Positions 14,647 to 21,801 of a stretch of DNA of 34,494 bases are shown here, piece after piece. A model generated the notes under the pieces. The model did not search any database. It saw only the letters and a program-made list of their open reading frames with translations, and had not been told where the DNA came from. A program made the position numbers and the translations under genes. The first letter of the stretch is position 1; each line of letters starts with the position of its first letter. Origin of the DNA: Candidatus Sysuiplasma superficiale (lineage in GTDB: Archaea; Thermoplasmatota; Thermoplasmata; Sysuiplasmatales; Sysuiplasmataceae); assembly GCA_019720975.1 (NCBI GenBank), contig JAGVSJ010000016.1, positions 1-34,494 of the forward strand. The letters run 5' to 3'.

Positions 14647-16353
14647 ATGAGAGGAGCAAAGATCTTGGTAAACACAATGACCGAACACGGGGTCAGGACT
14701 TTATTCGGCATACCGGGAGGCGCCAACCTTCCGATTTATGACGAGCTGATGGAGAGCAGCATAAGGAGCGTGCTTGCACGACATGAGGGAGGGGCGGCCC
14801 ACATGGCCGACGGCTATGCCCGTGTCAGCGGCAAGCCCGGCGTCTGCCTCGGGACTTCCGGCCCCGGTGCAACAAATATGATAACCGGCCTTGCCACGGC
14901 ATACATGGACTCCTCGCCTGTCATATGCCTTACGGGCCAGGTCTCGACGAAGGTTGTCGGGAATGATGCCTTCCAGGAGTCAGACAGTTTCGACCTCATG
15001 ATACCAGTGACAAAGAGCAACTTCAAGATACACTCCGCCGATGAGATACCTTACGTCCTGAACAGGGCATTTGCCATTTCAATGAGCGGCAGATACGGCC
15101 CTGTGGCGGTGGATGTTCCCACCGATACGGTTGCAGGAGATGCGTCGGCGGAGCCCACACTGCATTCAGAACTTGAGTACACGAGGACAGACCTTTCGAG
15201 TTTCAGTGCCGCCGTTTCAATGCTCAATGGCGCGGAGAGACCAGCAATACTTGTTGGCGGGGGCGCAAAGTGGGCCGGATGCGGAAGGGAAATACTCGAG
15301 CTTGCCGAGATGCTTGGCTCTCCGGTCGTGACAACGGTGATGGGCAAGGGCTCGGTTGACGAGAGCCATCCGCTTGTGATGGGCACAACAGGAATGCACG
15401 GAAGGCGCTCCTCTGCGCTTGTTCTGGATGAAGCGGATGTCGTTCTTGCAGTTGCCACAAGATTCAGCGACAGGACAACTGGAAAGAGCACGGACTTTCT
15501 TCCCAAGGCAGGCATAATACATGTGGACATTGACGGTGCCGAGATAGGCAAAAACGTCAAGAACATTGTCGGTCTCACCGGCAACTGCAGCGAGATAATC
15601 AGCCTTCTCAGGAACAGCGTGAAGAGGGGAACAGAGCTGCGGCTCCCATGGCTCAGGAGGGTGTCTGCAGTGCGCTCGTTCTGCCAGTGCGAGTTCGGCT
15701 ACAGCGACTATCCTCTCAAGCCGCAGCGGGTCATATACGAACTTTCCCGCCTGCTGCCTGAAGATGCTATACTGACAACGGACGTCGGGCAGCATCAGAT
15801 GTTCGCGGCACATTTTTTTGAGGCGAGGGGCAGAAGGAGGTTCATCACATCGGGCGGACTCGGGACAATGGGATTCGGCCTTCCGGCGGCAATAGGCGCA
15901 AAGGCTGCAGAGCCAGAAACCAAAACGGTTTGCCTCACGGGGGACGGGGGCTTCCAGATGACCTTTGGCGAATTTTCGACTGCTGTGGAAAATGAGCTCC
16001 CCGTGTTCGTTGTTGTGATGAACAACAACAGCCTCGGGATGATAAGACAGTTTCAGAAGCACTTCTACAACAATCACATATTTTCGGCAGATTACAGGGT
16101 GCATCCGGATTTCGTCAAGTTCGCAGAATCGATGGGCGGCGCAGGCGTTGTGGTCGAAAGGCCCGGCGAGGTGGCGGAGGCTATTGAGCGTGGGCTCAAA
16201 AGCGATGTGCCGTTTGTGGCGGACGTGCGGATAGACATAAACGAAGACTGTCTGCCGATGACGCCGCCCTGGGCCGGAAAGAACGGAACGATATATGGAA
16301 GATGCAAATGGAAGGATGTGAATGACAGCGAGATTAAAAGTTTCGGCAGATGA
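14647..16353 (+). CDS. ilvB: Acetolactate synthase, large (catalytic) subunit
   Basis: This 568-residue ThDP enzyme condenses two pyruvates (or pyruvate and 2-oxobutyrate) in the first common step of valine, leucine and isoleucine synthesis. Three domains are visible. The N-terminal Pyr domain has FGIPGGANLPIYDEL and the cofactor-activating Glu47 in LARHEGGAAHMADGYA. The central domain is around 190-330. The C-terminal PP domain carries the ThDP/Mg motif GDGGFQMTFGEFSTAVENEL to MNNNSLGM. FQESDSFDLMIPVTK is characteristic of acetolactate synthases as opposed to other ThDP enzymes. Its 3' end overlaps the regulatory subunit gene by 32 bases. It follows the leader and hairpin, which probably control its translation. 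Confidence 0.95.
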   Translation: MRGAKILVNTMTEHGVRTLFGIPGGANLPIYDELMESSIRSVLARHEGGAAHMADGYARVSGKPGVCLGTSGPGATNMITGLATAYMDSSPVICLTGQVSTKVVGNDAFQESDSFDLMIPVTKSNFKIHSADEIPYVLNRAFAISMSGRYGPVAVDVPTDTVAGDASAEPTLHSELEYTRTDLSSFSAAVSMLNGAERPAILVGGGAKWAGCGREILELAEMLGSPVVTTVMGKGSVDESHPLVMGTTGMHGRRSSALVLDEADVVLAVATRFSDRTTGKSTDFLPKAGIIHVDIDGAEIGKNVKNIVGLTGNCSEIISLLRNSVKRGTELRLPWLRRVSAVRSFCQCEFGYSDYPLKPQRVIYELSRLLPEDAILTTDVGQHQMFAAHFFEARGRRRFITSGGLGTMGFGLPAAIGAKAAEPETKTVCLTGDGGFQMTFGEFSTAVENELPVFVVVMNNNSLGMIRQFQKHFYNNHIFSADYRVHPDFVKFAESMGGAGVVVERPGEVAEAIERGLKSDVPFVADVRIDINEDCLPMTPPWAGKNGTIYGRCKWKDVNDSEIKSFGR

Positions 16354-16615
16354 TCAGGAAGGAGTGCTGCAGAGAGTAATATTTGAATTCAGCAGGAGAA
16401 ACATAAGGATAGAGAGACTGTCTTTCTCCGCTGAATCGGGCATTGAGCTTGAGGTCGTGACAGACAGGGATGCGGAAGCCGCCAGACTCGTGAAGTCTGT
16501 GAGGAGAATATGGGGGGTCAGGGAGGCTGAACTCGAATTACGCCCTGCAATGCAGCAGGATGCAAAGATCCCTGCCACCGAAGGCAGCCTCAATCCGCAC
16601 GAACTGCTGGGGTGA
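16322..16615 (+). CDS. ilvN: Acetolactate synthase, small regulatory subunit (single ACT domain)
   Basis: A 97-residue protein with one ACT-like domain (about residues 1-75: ADDQEGVLQRVIFEFSRRNI, then RIERLSFSAESG). It is expected to bind the catalytic subunit and mediate feedback by valine or a related amino acid. It is shorter than the classical IlvH type (about 160 residues) and closer to the short IlvN form, with a 20-residue polar tail. The start at ATG 16322 lies inside the end of ilvB (32-base overlap), implying coupled translation. ilvC begins 4 bases after its stop codon. The name is based on size and operon position; the ACT-domain effector is unknown. Confidence 0.82.
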   Translation: MTARLKVSADDQEGVLQRVIFEFSRRNIRIERLSFSAESGIELEVVTDRDAEAARLVKSVRRIWGVREAELELRPAMQQDAKIPATEGSLNPHELLG

Positions 16616-16619
16616 TGGA

Positions 16620-17621
16620 ATGGTCAACGCATTTTATGACAGGGACGCGAATCTCGACATACTCAAAGGAAAGACTGTTGCTGTGATAGGTTACGGAATC
16701 CAGGGAAGGGCCCAGGCGCTCAACCTGAGGGATTCCGGCGTGAACGTTGTGGTTGGACTCAGACCGGGCGGCGAAAGCTGGAAGGAAGCTGAAAAAGACG
16801 GATTCCGCCCTCTGAAGATACCGGACGCCGTCAGCAGGGCCGACATAATCATGGTCCTCATACCTGATGAGGTTCAGCCTGACGTCTATCTCAATGACAT
16901 AGGAAGGAACCTGGGCAGGGGAAAGGTTCTGGAGTTTGCGCATGGCTTCACCATACATTTCAGGCGGATAGAGCCTCCAGAAGGAGTCGATGTTGTAATG
17001 GTAGCTCCAAAAGGGCCGGGCGCCATGGTCAGGAACACCTATCTTGAGGGGTTTGGCACGCCGGCACTCGTAGCTGTTGAAAAGGACTATTCGGGCAATG
17101 CACTGCAGATTGCACTTGCGATAGCAAAGGGTATCGGTGCAACCAGGGCGGGTGTAATAAAGACAACCTTCAGGGAGGAGACAGAGACGGACAATTTCGG
17201 GGAACAGGTAGTGCTTTGCGGGGGGGTTGCCGAACTGATAGGAAGGGCGTTCAGGCTCCTGGTCTCCGAAGGATATCAGCCTGAGGTCGCATACTTTGAG
17301 GTTCTCCACGAGTTGAAACTCATCGTCGATCTTATACAAAAGGGCGGAATCGAGAACATGTGGGCGAACGTGAGCAACACGGCCGAATACGGTGGAAGAA
17401 CAAGGGGTGCAAAGATCATTGATGAGCACTCCGAGGAGAACATGAGGAAGATACTGAAAGACATCAGAGACGGCACGTTTGCCGAGGAGTGGATGAAGGA
17501 ATATTACAGCGAGATGCCGACGCTGAGGAAAATGAGGGAGCAGGCCAGGGATGAACAGATAGAGGTTGTCGGCAGGCAGTTAAGGGCATTGTTTGTGAAG
17601 AGGGACGGAAAGGAAGGATGA
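16620..17621 (+). CDS. ilvC: Ketol-acid reductoisomerase, class I
   Basis: 333 residues, the normal length of class I (short) KARI, which converts acetolactate to dihydroxyisovalerate with NADPH and Mg. The Rossmann motif is VAVIGYGIQGRAQALNLRDSG. The cofactor loop GLRPGGESWKEAEKDGF has the Arg/Ser pattern of NADPH users. Metal and substrate residues are in the knotted domain: KTTFREETETDNFGEQVVLC, FEVLHELKLIVDLI and MWANVSNTAEYGG. The frame opens at 16560, but ATG 16620 gives the family start (MVNAFYDRDANLDILKGKTV) and has the strong ribosome-binding sequence GGGGTGATGG. It is the last gene of the operon; ilvD and ilvE are not in this window. Confidence 0.95.
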   Translation: MVNAFYDRDANLDILKGKTVAVIGYGIQGRAQALNLRDSGVNVVVGLRPGGESWKEAEKDGFRPLKIPDAVSRADIIMVLIPDEVQPDVYLNDIGRNLGRGKVLEFAHGFTIHFRRIEPPEGVDVVMVAPKGPGAMVRNTYLEGFGTPALVAVEKDYSGNALQIALAIAKGIGATRAGVIKTTFREETETDNFGEQVVLCGGVAELIGRAFRLLVSEGYQPEVAYFEVLHELKLIVDLIQKGGIENMWANVSNTAEYGGRTRGAKIIDEHSEENMRKILKDIRDGTFAEEWMKEYYSEMPTLRKMREQARDEQIEVVGRQLRALFVKRDGKEG

Positions 17622-17654
17622 TTGCAGGAGAGCTGTTCCCCTTTCCGTCTTTTT
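17604..17654 (+). terminator. Hairpin plus T-run terminator of the ilv operon
   Basis: GACGGAAAGG (17604-17613, the last codons of ilvC) is perfectly complementary to CCTTTCCGTC (17640-17649), which is followed at once by a run of five further T (17650-17654). The arrangement resembles an intrinsic terminator with a 26-base loop and would end the operon transcript. The following 17655-17851 stretch holds no gene I can support. Confidence 0.65.
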
Positions 17655-17851
17655 CCTGATGTGCCAATCACGACTGCAGGATTTCACCAGGTGCTTTCAC
17701 GCAAACTGCATGTGCTCCGGAAAGGGACAGGAGGCAGAGGCCGGTCAGGAGGCGCAGGAACCATTGAGGATGGTTTTAAATGCACGCCAGGGTTCTCTGA
17801 TGCCGAAAGTGTTTATTGATTGACGCTCATAGTCCGGCGACGGTGTAACGG

Positions 17852-18622
17852 ATGGGCGGAAGGCTCCGTGAAAGAAGGGTCCTTGTCGTTGGCGGGAGCG
17901 GGAACATCGGTTCGGCGATAGTCAGGGCACTTGCGGCTGAGGGTGCATTCGTGGCGATGGCATCAAGGGCCGGCCAGCGGTTGAAGGATGCCAGCCAGAG
18001 GATGAAAAAGGATGGGTTTGATGTCTTCGCGGTTGTTCTTGACGTGACATCGCCTGAATCTGTGGACGAGGCGGTGCATCTGCTCGGTTCACACTGGGGA
18101 GGGATAGACGTACTTTTCAATTGTGCGGGTACAGGAATGGCGGAATTCAATCCGGGCTTCGCGCACAGCGCCATACCCTTCTACTCATACAGGCTGAATG
18201 CGCTCAGGACAGCGATGGACACGGATTATTTCGGCTGTCTCGCTGTCATGCAGGCGTTCATACCCGTGTTCAGGGAACAGGGCAGGGGAATGATTGTCAA
18301 TGTCAGCATTGACCAGGATATGGCGAATTTGCGTGGTTTTGCACCCATTTTCCCGGCAAAGGCTGCGGTCAACGCGCTTACAGCCATAGCCGCAAGGGAA
18401 TTTGAGGGATCAGGCATTTCTGTCAATCTTCTCACTCCGGGCGGATTCGTGGGTGGAGGGATGATACCCCCGGACGCCCCGGAGGAAAACTTCGGAAAGC
18501 TGCTTTCCCCTGAAGTTATGGCGGATGCGGCCGTGTTTCTCGCGTCTGATGAGGCATCAGGCATAAACGGAAGGCACATCGTTGCAAGGGAGTTCAGCAG
18601 GGAGACATTCTTGAACCACTGA
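17852..18622 (+). CDS. SDR-family protein, catalytic Tyr replaced
   Basis: A 256-residue short-chain dehydrogenase/reductase. Cofactor motif VGGSGNIGSAIVRALAAEG, LDVTSPES after beta-3, and NCAGTG at the coenzyme site are all normal. The catalytic segment reads RGFAPIFPAKAAVNALTAIA: the Lys and following helix are in place, but the residue four before the Lys is Ile instead of Tyr. The Ser-region NVSIDQD is retained. The C-terminus keeps a shortened VFLASDEASGINGRHI ending. Activity as a usual dehydrogenase is therefore doubtful. A TATA-like GTTTATTG lies at about 17810-17817. It stands alone between the ilv terminator and the zinc-ribbon gene. This is the second SDR in the window without the Tyr. 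Confidence 0.82.
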   Translation: MGGRLRERRVLVVGGSGNIGSAIVRALAAEGAFVAMASRAGQRLKDASQRMKKDGFDVFAVVLDVTSPESVDEAVHLLGSHWGGIDVLFNCAGTGMAEFNPGFAHSAIPFYSYRLNALRTAMDTDYFGCLAVMQAFIPVFREQGRGMIVNVSIDQDMANLRGFAPIFPAKAAVNALTAIAAREFEGSGISVNLLTPGGFVGGGMIPPDAPEENFGKLLSPEVMADAAVFLASDEASGINGRHIVAREFSRETFLNH

Positions 18623-18792
18623 CGTCCGACCCGGAAGGAGGAAAGGGGATGAAACAGACAGCGTTCATCCCTGGAATGCAGAAATGCGATTCCGCACTCA
18701 GGCGGCGAATTGAAGAGAGATGGAGGTACTGGGTCAATAACTTTATAAACCGATGGAATGTCAGTTAACACGGCATAAGGAAGTGTAATGGA

Positions 18793-18963
18793 ATGGGTGA
18801 AAGGAGTCCTGCGGGTGACAAGAAGACGGTTACACTCTACAAGTGCTGGTTCTGCGGAAGGGAATACAAAACGGAGCAGGAGGCGGATCGCTGCCACAAT
18901 GCAGGCTACTACCCTGTCTTCCGCGACGGGACGAAGAGAAAGAGAACACCTTTTGGAAACTGA
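18793..18963 (+). CDS. Small zinc-ribbon protein
   Basis: A 56-residue basic protein. It carries a CxxC...CH zinc site (YKCWFCGREYKTEQEADRCHNAG) followed by YYPVFRDGTKRKRTPFGN. This looks like a treble-clef or zinc-ribbon fold of the kind seen in small archaeal nucleic-acid- or protein-binding factors; no specific family can be named. A good TATA box (CTTTATAAAC, 18741-18750) lies upstream and AAGGAAGTG sits 7 bases before ATG 18793. An alternative ATG at 18788 is in another frame without the zinc motif. The stop codon TGA directly abuts the stop codon of the convergent nuclease gene (TGATCA), with no base between. Confidence 0.7.
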   Translation: MGERSPAGDKKTVTLYKCWFCGREYKTEQEADRCHNAGYYPVFRDGTKRKRTPFGN

Positions 18964-19431
18964 TCACCTGCCGCAGTATGATGAGAACTCGCACCTTTTG
19001 CATTTCCACCTGTCAGCTGTCATTGCGTTGCGACCGCTGCGCATTTCGTTGATGATGCCGACAATGTAATCCCTGGACTGCCTGTTCCAGTCTATCTGGA
19101 AGGTGCCGTCGGTATAAACTATCCTTCCGCCGGATGCATGGCCGGTCGCATCCTCGATCAGCAGACAGTATGCGAGCAGCTGAGCCACATCCCAGTCCCC
19201 TGGCCTTCCGCCTGATCTGTAGCTTTTGTATTCAACGGGGATGTATGAATGACCGCGCCTGAGAAGGACATCAGGCTTGCCGGACAGTCCGAACCTCTCT
19301 GATCTGAGAACAATGCCTGAACCTCCAAGGTCCGAAGATCGCAGTCTCTCGGTCCTGGAATACCAGAGATAGAGCGCCATGATCCCTGATGCCACAAGTA
19401 TGGCAGCTATGACTTCCTTCAGTATATCCAT
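18964..19431 (-). CDS. Cas4/RecB-like PD-(D/E)XK nuclease half with N-terminal membrane helix
   Basis: A 155-residue protein. Residues about 1-24 form a membrane helix (ILKEVIAAILVASGIMALYL). The rest is a Cas4/DUF83-like nuclease core: SERFGLSGKPDVLL with the catalytic Asp, IPVEYKS with the E-x-K pair, WDVAQLLAYCLLIED (the QxxxY motif), and the end WKCKRCEFSSYCGR with three cysteines. Cas4-type enzymes bind a [4Fe-4S] cluster with four cysteines; the missing first one is in the upstream ORF. ATG 19431 overlaps the end of that ORF by 13 bases. No CRISPR array or other cas gene is present, so a role in adaptation is not implied; DNA end processing at the membrane is a possibility. Confidence 0.75.
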   Translation of the reverse strand: MDILKEVIAAILVASGIMALYLWYSRTERLRSSDLGGSGIVLRSERFGLSGKPDVLLRRGHSYIPVEYKSYRSGGRPGDWDVAQLLAYCLLIEDATGHASGGRIVYTDGTFQIDWNRQSRDYIVGIINEMRSGRNAMTADRWKCKRCEFSSYCGR

Positions 19432-19814
19432 ACAGCCACAGCCAGAATCAGGGAAATGATGCCAAGCAGAAGGAGCGCGGGCCATACTGCATATTTCAGT
19501 CTGGCACGCAATTCCTTCTTCTGGTGAAACAGCGCGCCGCGCGACTTACGCATGATTGACCGTTCAGATTCCACATATCCCGGCGGCGGCGAGACAGAGT
19601 AATGAAACTTCCTTTCACAGTAAACAAATGTGGCTATCTCCGATGCAGTGAGCCACTCCTCTCTTCCATCCATCCTGTCCATCAAGACCCATCCGTTCAA
19701 CATCCTGCTTTTCCGGCTGCCCGACCGGGTCTGAACAGTATCCCCGTCAACAGGGAGAGCGGCAAGTGCATTTCGTGCACAGACGTTTCGTTCAGCAGGA
19801 AGTTTTTGTGTCAA
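19419..19814 (-). CDS. N-terminal half of a Cas4-like protein with C-terminal membrane helix
   Basis: A 131-codon frame. After a poorly conserved first 50 residues it contains LTASEIATFVYCERKFHYSV, which matches the beginning of Cas4/DUF83 proteins (xxYxxCPRKxYY) and supplies the first Fe-S cysteine. This is followed by MRKSRGALFHQKKELRAR, equivalent to the G-x-x-x-H helix, and ends in a membrane helix (VWPALLLLGIISLILAVAVW). The nuclease residues are in the next ORF, which overlaps by 13 bases in the -1 frame. The first codon is TTG at 19814, 22 bases after a TATA-like TTTAAATA; an internal ATG at 19706 is an equally plausible start. Either the two parts assemble, or a frameshift has split one gene. 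Confidence 0.65.
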   Translation of the reverse strand: MTQKLPAERNVCARNALAALPVDGDTVQTRSGSRKSRMLNGWVLMDRMDGREEWLTASEIATFVYCERKFHYSVSPPPGYVESERSIMRKSRGALFHQKKELRARLKYAVWPALLLLGIISLILAVAVWIY

Positions 19815-19876
19815 CTGTTTCGGTCAAACCTCTATTTAAACAATTCAACGGGATGACCGCAAGCGCAGTGTATGTG

Positions 19877-20944
19877 TCACTGAACGCTCTTTCTGAAAAC
19901 TATCCCCCTTGATCTGAGAGCACGGAGGAGCGCCCTGAAAACGGAGGAATTGAAACCGAAATACTCAGGAGGCATCACGCCTGAACCCGCAATCTCTCCT
20001 CCAAGCACAATGCGGGCAAACGCGGAGGCTGAATAGCCTGTCATCCTTGCCATGGAGGAAGTTGAAGTGGAGCTGTCATACCTGTCCACTGATGAGTAGT
20101 CAATGCGCCTGCCGTCCCACCGGGCTGTGACTCTGGTGACGCACATGTCCCTGAAGTTCCGATCCGTCCCGGACAGCAGTGCCTCGGAAATTTCACGCGG
20201 CGAACAGCCGCCGATCCTCCTTCCGGAGAAGAAACCGAGGCAGACGAGTGCCCTCATTACGGCAAGATGGCCCGGATAGCGAAGTGTTATTTCGGACATC
20301 TCCCTGACCTTCATGGTTTTGAGCATTGTTCTCAGACCGTCGGAGTAGAAACCCTCAAGCCTTCCAACCTGCGGGAAATCAATCTCTACAGTTTCAGACA
20401 GCGGGTCGACAGAAACAATCCTGCCGTCCCGCACCATCCTGGCAGGTCTCAGATACTCATCAACCAGCCCTTCCACATTGAATGTCACAGCATGATGGAG
20501 AGGTGATGTATCCGACTCTGGCAGGCCGCCCACATAAATGGTGATTGATTCAGGTTTGTGTTCTGCATAGATATGCCCCGCAAGCGCATTTGTCAGTCCG
20601 GGGGCATAGCCTGCATCCGGGACATAGATGCATCTCCCTGCGTTTGCAATCCTGTCGAGCCTGAACGGATCCTCAGGCATGAAACTGGTGTCTATGACTG
20701 TCTTTCCCGCGCCGAGAATCTTGCTGACTGTTCCGAATGATATGCTTCCGGGAAGAGAGGATATAACTGCATCCGCCCTTTCCAAAATATGCGGATGGTC
20801 GAAGATGTTGCCTTTGACTTTTCTGACGCCGTCGACACTTTTCAGGGCGGCCGGGGAAACGTCGCATACGGTGACAGAGTCGTAATTTGAAATATCCCTG
20901 GCTATTGTCCGCCCTACGGTACCGGCGCCGAGAACGAGTATCAT
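19877..20944 (-). CDS. Saccharopine dehydrogenase-like NAD(P)-binding protein
   Basis: A 355-residue protein with an N-terminal Rossmann domain (MILVLGAGTVGRTIARDISN, then VTVCDVSPAALKSV) and the second-domain features of the saccharopine dehydrogenase/lysine dehydrogenase family (VISSLPGSISFGTVSKILGA, YVPDAGYAPGLTNALAGHI, YVGGLPESDTSPLHHAVTFN). It most resembles the lysine 6-dehydrogenase or short saccharopine-reductase type, which acts on amino acids with NAD(P), but the exact reaction cannot be read. A TATA-like stretch (minus-strand AGTTAACG) about 26 bases before ATG 20944 overlaps the stop of the upstream gene, so it probably has its own leaderless transcript. Confidence 0.82.
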   Translation of the reverse strand: MILVLGAGTVGRTIARDISNYDSVTVCDVSPAALKSVDGVRKVKGNIFDHPHILERADAVISSLPGSISFGTVSKILGAGKTVIDTSFMPEDPFRLDRIANAGRCIYVPDAGYAPGLTNALAGHIYAEHKPESITIYVGGLPESDTSPLHHAVTFNVEGLVDEYLRPARMVRDGRIVSVDPLSETVEIDFPQVGRLEGFYSDGLRTMLKTMKVREMSEITLRYPGHLAVMRALVCLGFFSGRRIGGCSPREISEALLSGTDRNFRDMCVTRVTARWDGRRIDYSSVDRYDSSTSTSSMARMTGYSASAFARIVLGGEIAGSGVMPPEYFGFNSSVFRALLRALRSRGIVFRKSVQ

Positions 20945-20970
20945 CGCTCTTCAATGGCTGAATGCGTTAA

Positions 20971-21639
20971 CTATCTTTCGCACACTCTCTGCTCTTCAGA
21001 CCGTTTCCGTGGAGCGATTCCCGGCACGCGCCTCGGCTCAACATATATGACGAGGTTTGAGGAGGAGTATGGATTTTCTATCCTTCTGAGACCCATCCTC
21101 CTGACCAGTGTGTTCCAGATGTATGGCGTGATATCAATCCCGGACTGTTTTGAAATATACTTCTTGTCGCGCTGCGTCATAAGGTAACCGAAACGTTCCA
21201 TTCTCCTGACTGCAATGGAGTAAAGCCTCAGCCACTCCTCCCTGCTCAGGCAGGAACCTCCGGGGATCGAAAAACCGGGAAGGTTTATCTCCCTCCTCCT
21301 TCCGGCCTCCGAAGTGTTCAGGATGGACGGATGTCCGGCCGATGGCTGCGTGCCGTGAAGGCCATTTTCGAGGGATGTGAGGATACGAGAGCAGAACCTG
21401 TTGACCAGACGCGAAAGTTCCAGAACTGCAGCGCTCCTGTCCCCCGCGAGCGAAGACCGACGGGAAAGGATGACGTCAGTCTCGTCACTCCAGGTTGCCT
21501 TTGCTTCCTGCAGGCCACGGCCGGCATCGGCAGACCGCTCTTCCGGAAACACGTATGTGTGCTCCTGCACTGCATCTCCGCAGTCTGTTTCCGTGTAGCC
21601 GCGTTCATAAAAACCCTCGGTGCTCAGTGCGTCTGACAT
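20971..21639 (-). CDS. Hypothetical protein with helical C-terminal domain
   Basis: A 222-residue protein I do not recognise. The first 100 residues are polar and low in motif content. The C-terminal part is a compact basic helical region (REEWLRLYSIAVRRMERFGY, then LMTQRDKKYISKQSGIDITP) followed by NTLVRRMGLRRIENPY and a beta-like tail NLVIYVEPRRVPG. This could be a winged-helix or small DNA-binding domain, but no catalytic or metal site is visible. A TATA box (minus-strand TTTAAATA, 21662-21669) lies 26-27 bases before ATG 21639, good support for a real leaderless gene. It is divergent from the large sensor gene, and their promoters share the 21640-21801 gap. Confidence 0.65.
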   Translation of the reverse strand: MSDALSTEGFYERGYTETDCGDAVQEHTYVFPEERSADAGRGLQEAKATWSDETDVILSRRSSLAGDRSAAVLELSRLVNRFCSRILTSLENGLHGTQPSAGHPSILNTSEAGRRREINLPGFSIPGGSCLSREEWLRLYSIAVRRMERFGYLMTQRDKKYISKQSGIDITPYIWNTLVRRMGLRRIENPYSSSNLVIYVEPRRVPGIAPRKRSEEQRVCER

Positions 21640-21661
21640 AAGTCAGACATTGCTCTGTGGT

Positions 21662-21669
21662 TATTTAAA
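21662..21669 (-). promoter_or_regulatory. TATA box of the hypothetical gene at 20971-21639
   Basis: TTTAAATA on the minus strand is centred about 26.5 bases from ATG 21639 and implies a leaderless mRNA. Confidence 0.55.
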
Positions 21670-21772
21670 TTGTTGCGATGCCGGCGCAAAAGGTTTCCGC
21701 TTTCAGCGGCCATCCATGCGCAGCGCGAGTCGGTATATGTGGCTATCAACCGTGACAACTGGACTATTTTTG

Positions 21773-21780
21773 TTTAAATA
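21773..21780 (+). promoter_or_regulatory. TATA box of the multi-GAF sensor gene
   Basis: TTTAAATA is centred 25.5 bases before ATG 21802. The spacing predicts transcription starting on the A of the start codon. Confidence 0.6.
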
Positions 21781-21801
21781 TGGTTCCCGGGCTCCAGCAT
21801 C

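Noticed and set aside
15217-16104. 295-codon minus-strand ORF opposite ilvB
   Set aside because: It lies entirely within the conserved ilvB coding region and its translation has no recognisable domain; an antisense shadow.
16590-17429. 279-codon minus-strand ORF opposite ilvC
   Set aside because: Antisense shadow of the conserved reductoisomerase gene.
17604-17649. Inverted repeat at the ilvC end as an operator
   Set aside because: It is followed at once by a T-run and sits at the operon end, which fits a terminator better.
18964-19814. Interpretation as a CRISPR adaptation locus
   Set aside because: Only a Cas4-like protein is present, with membrane helices; no cas1, cas2 or repeat array was found in the window.
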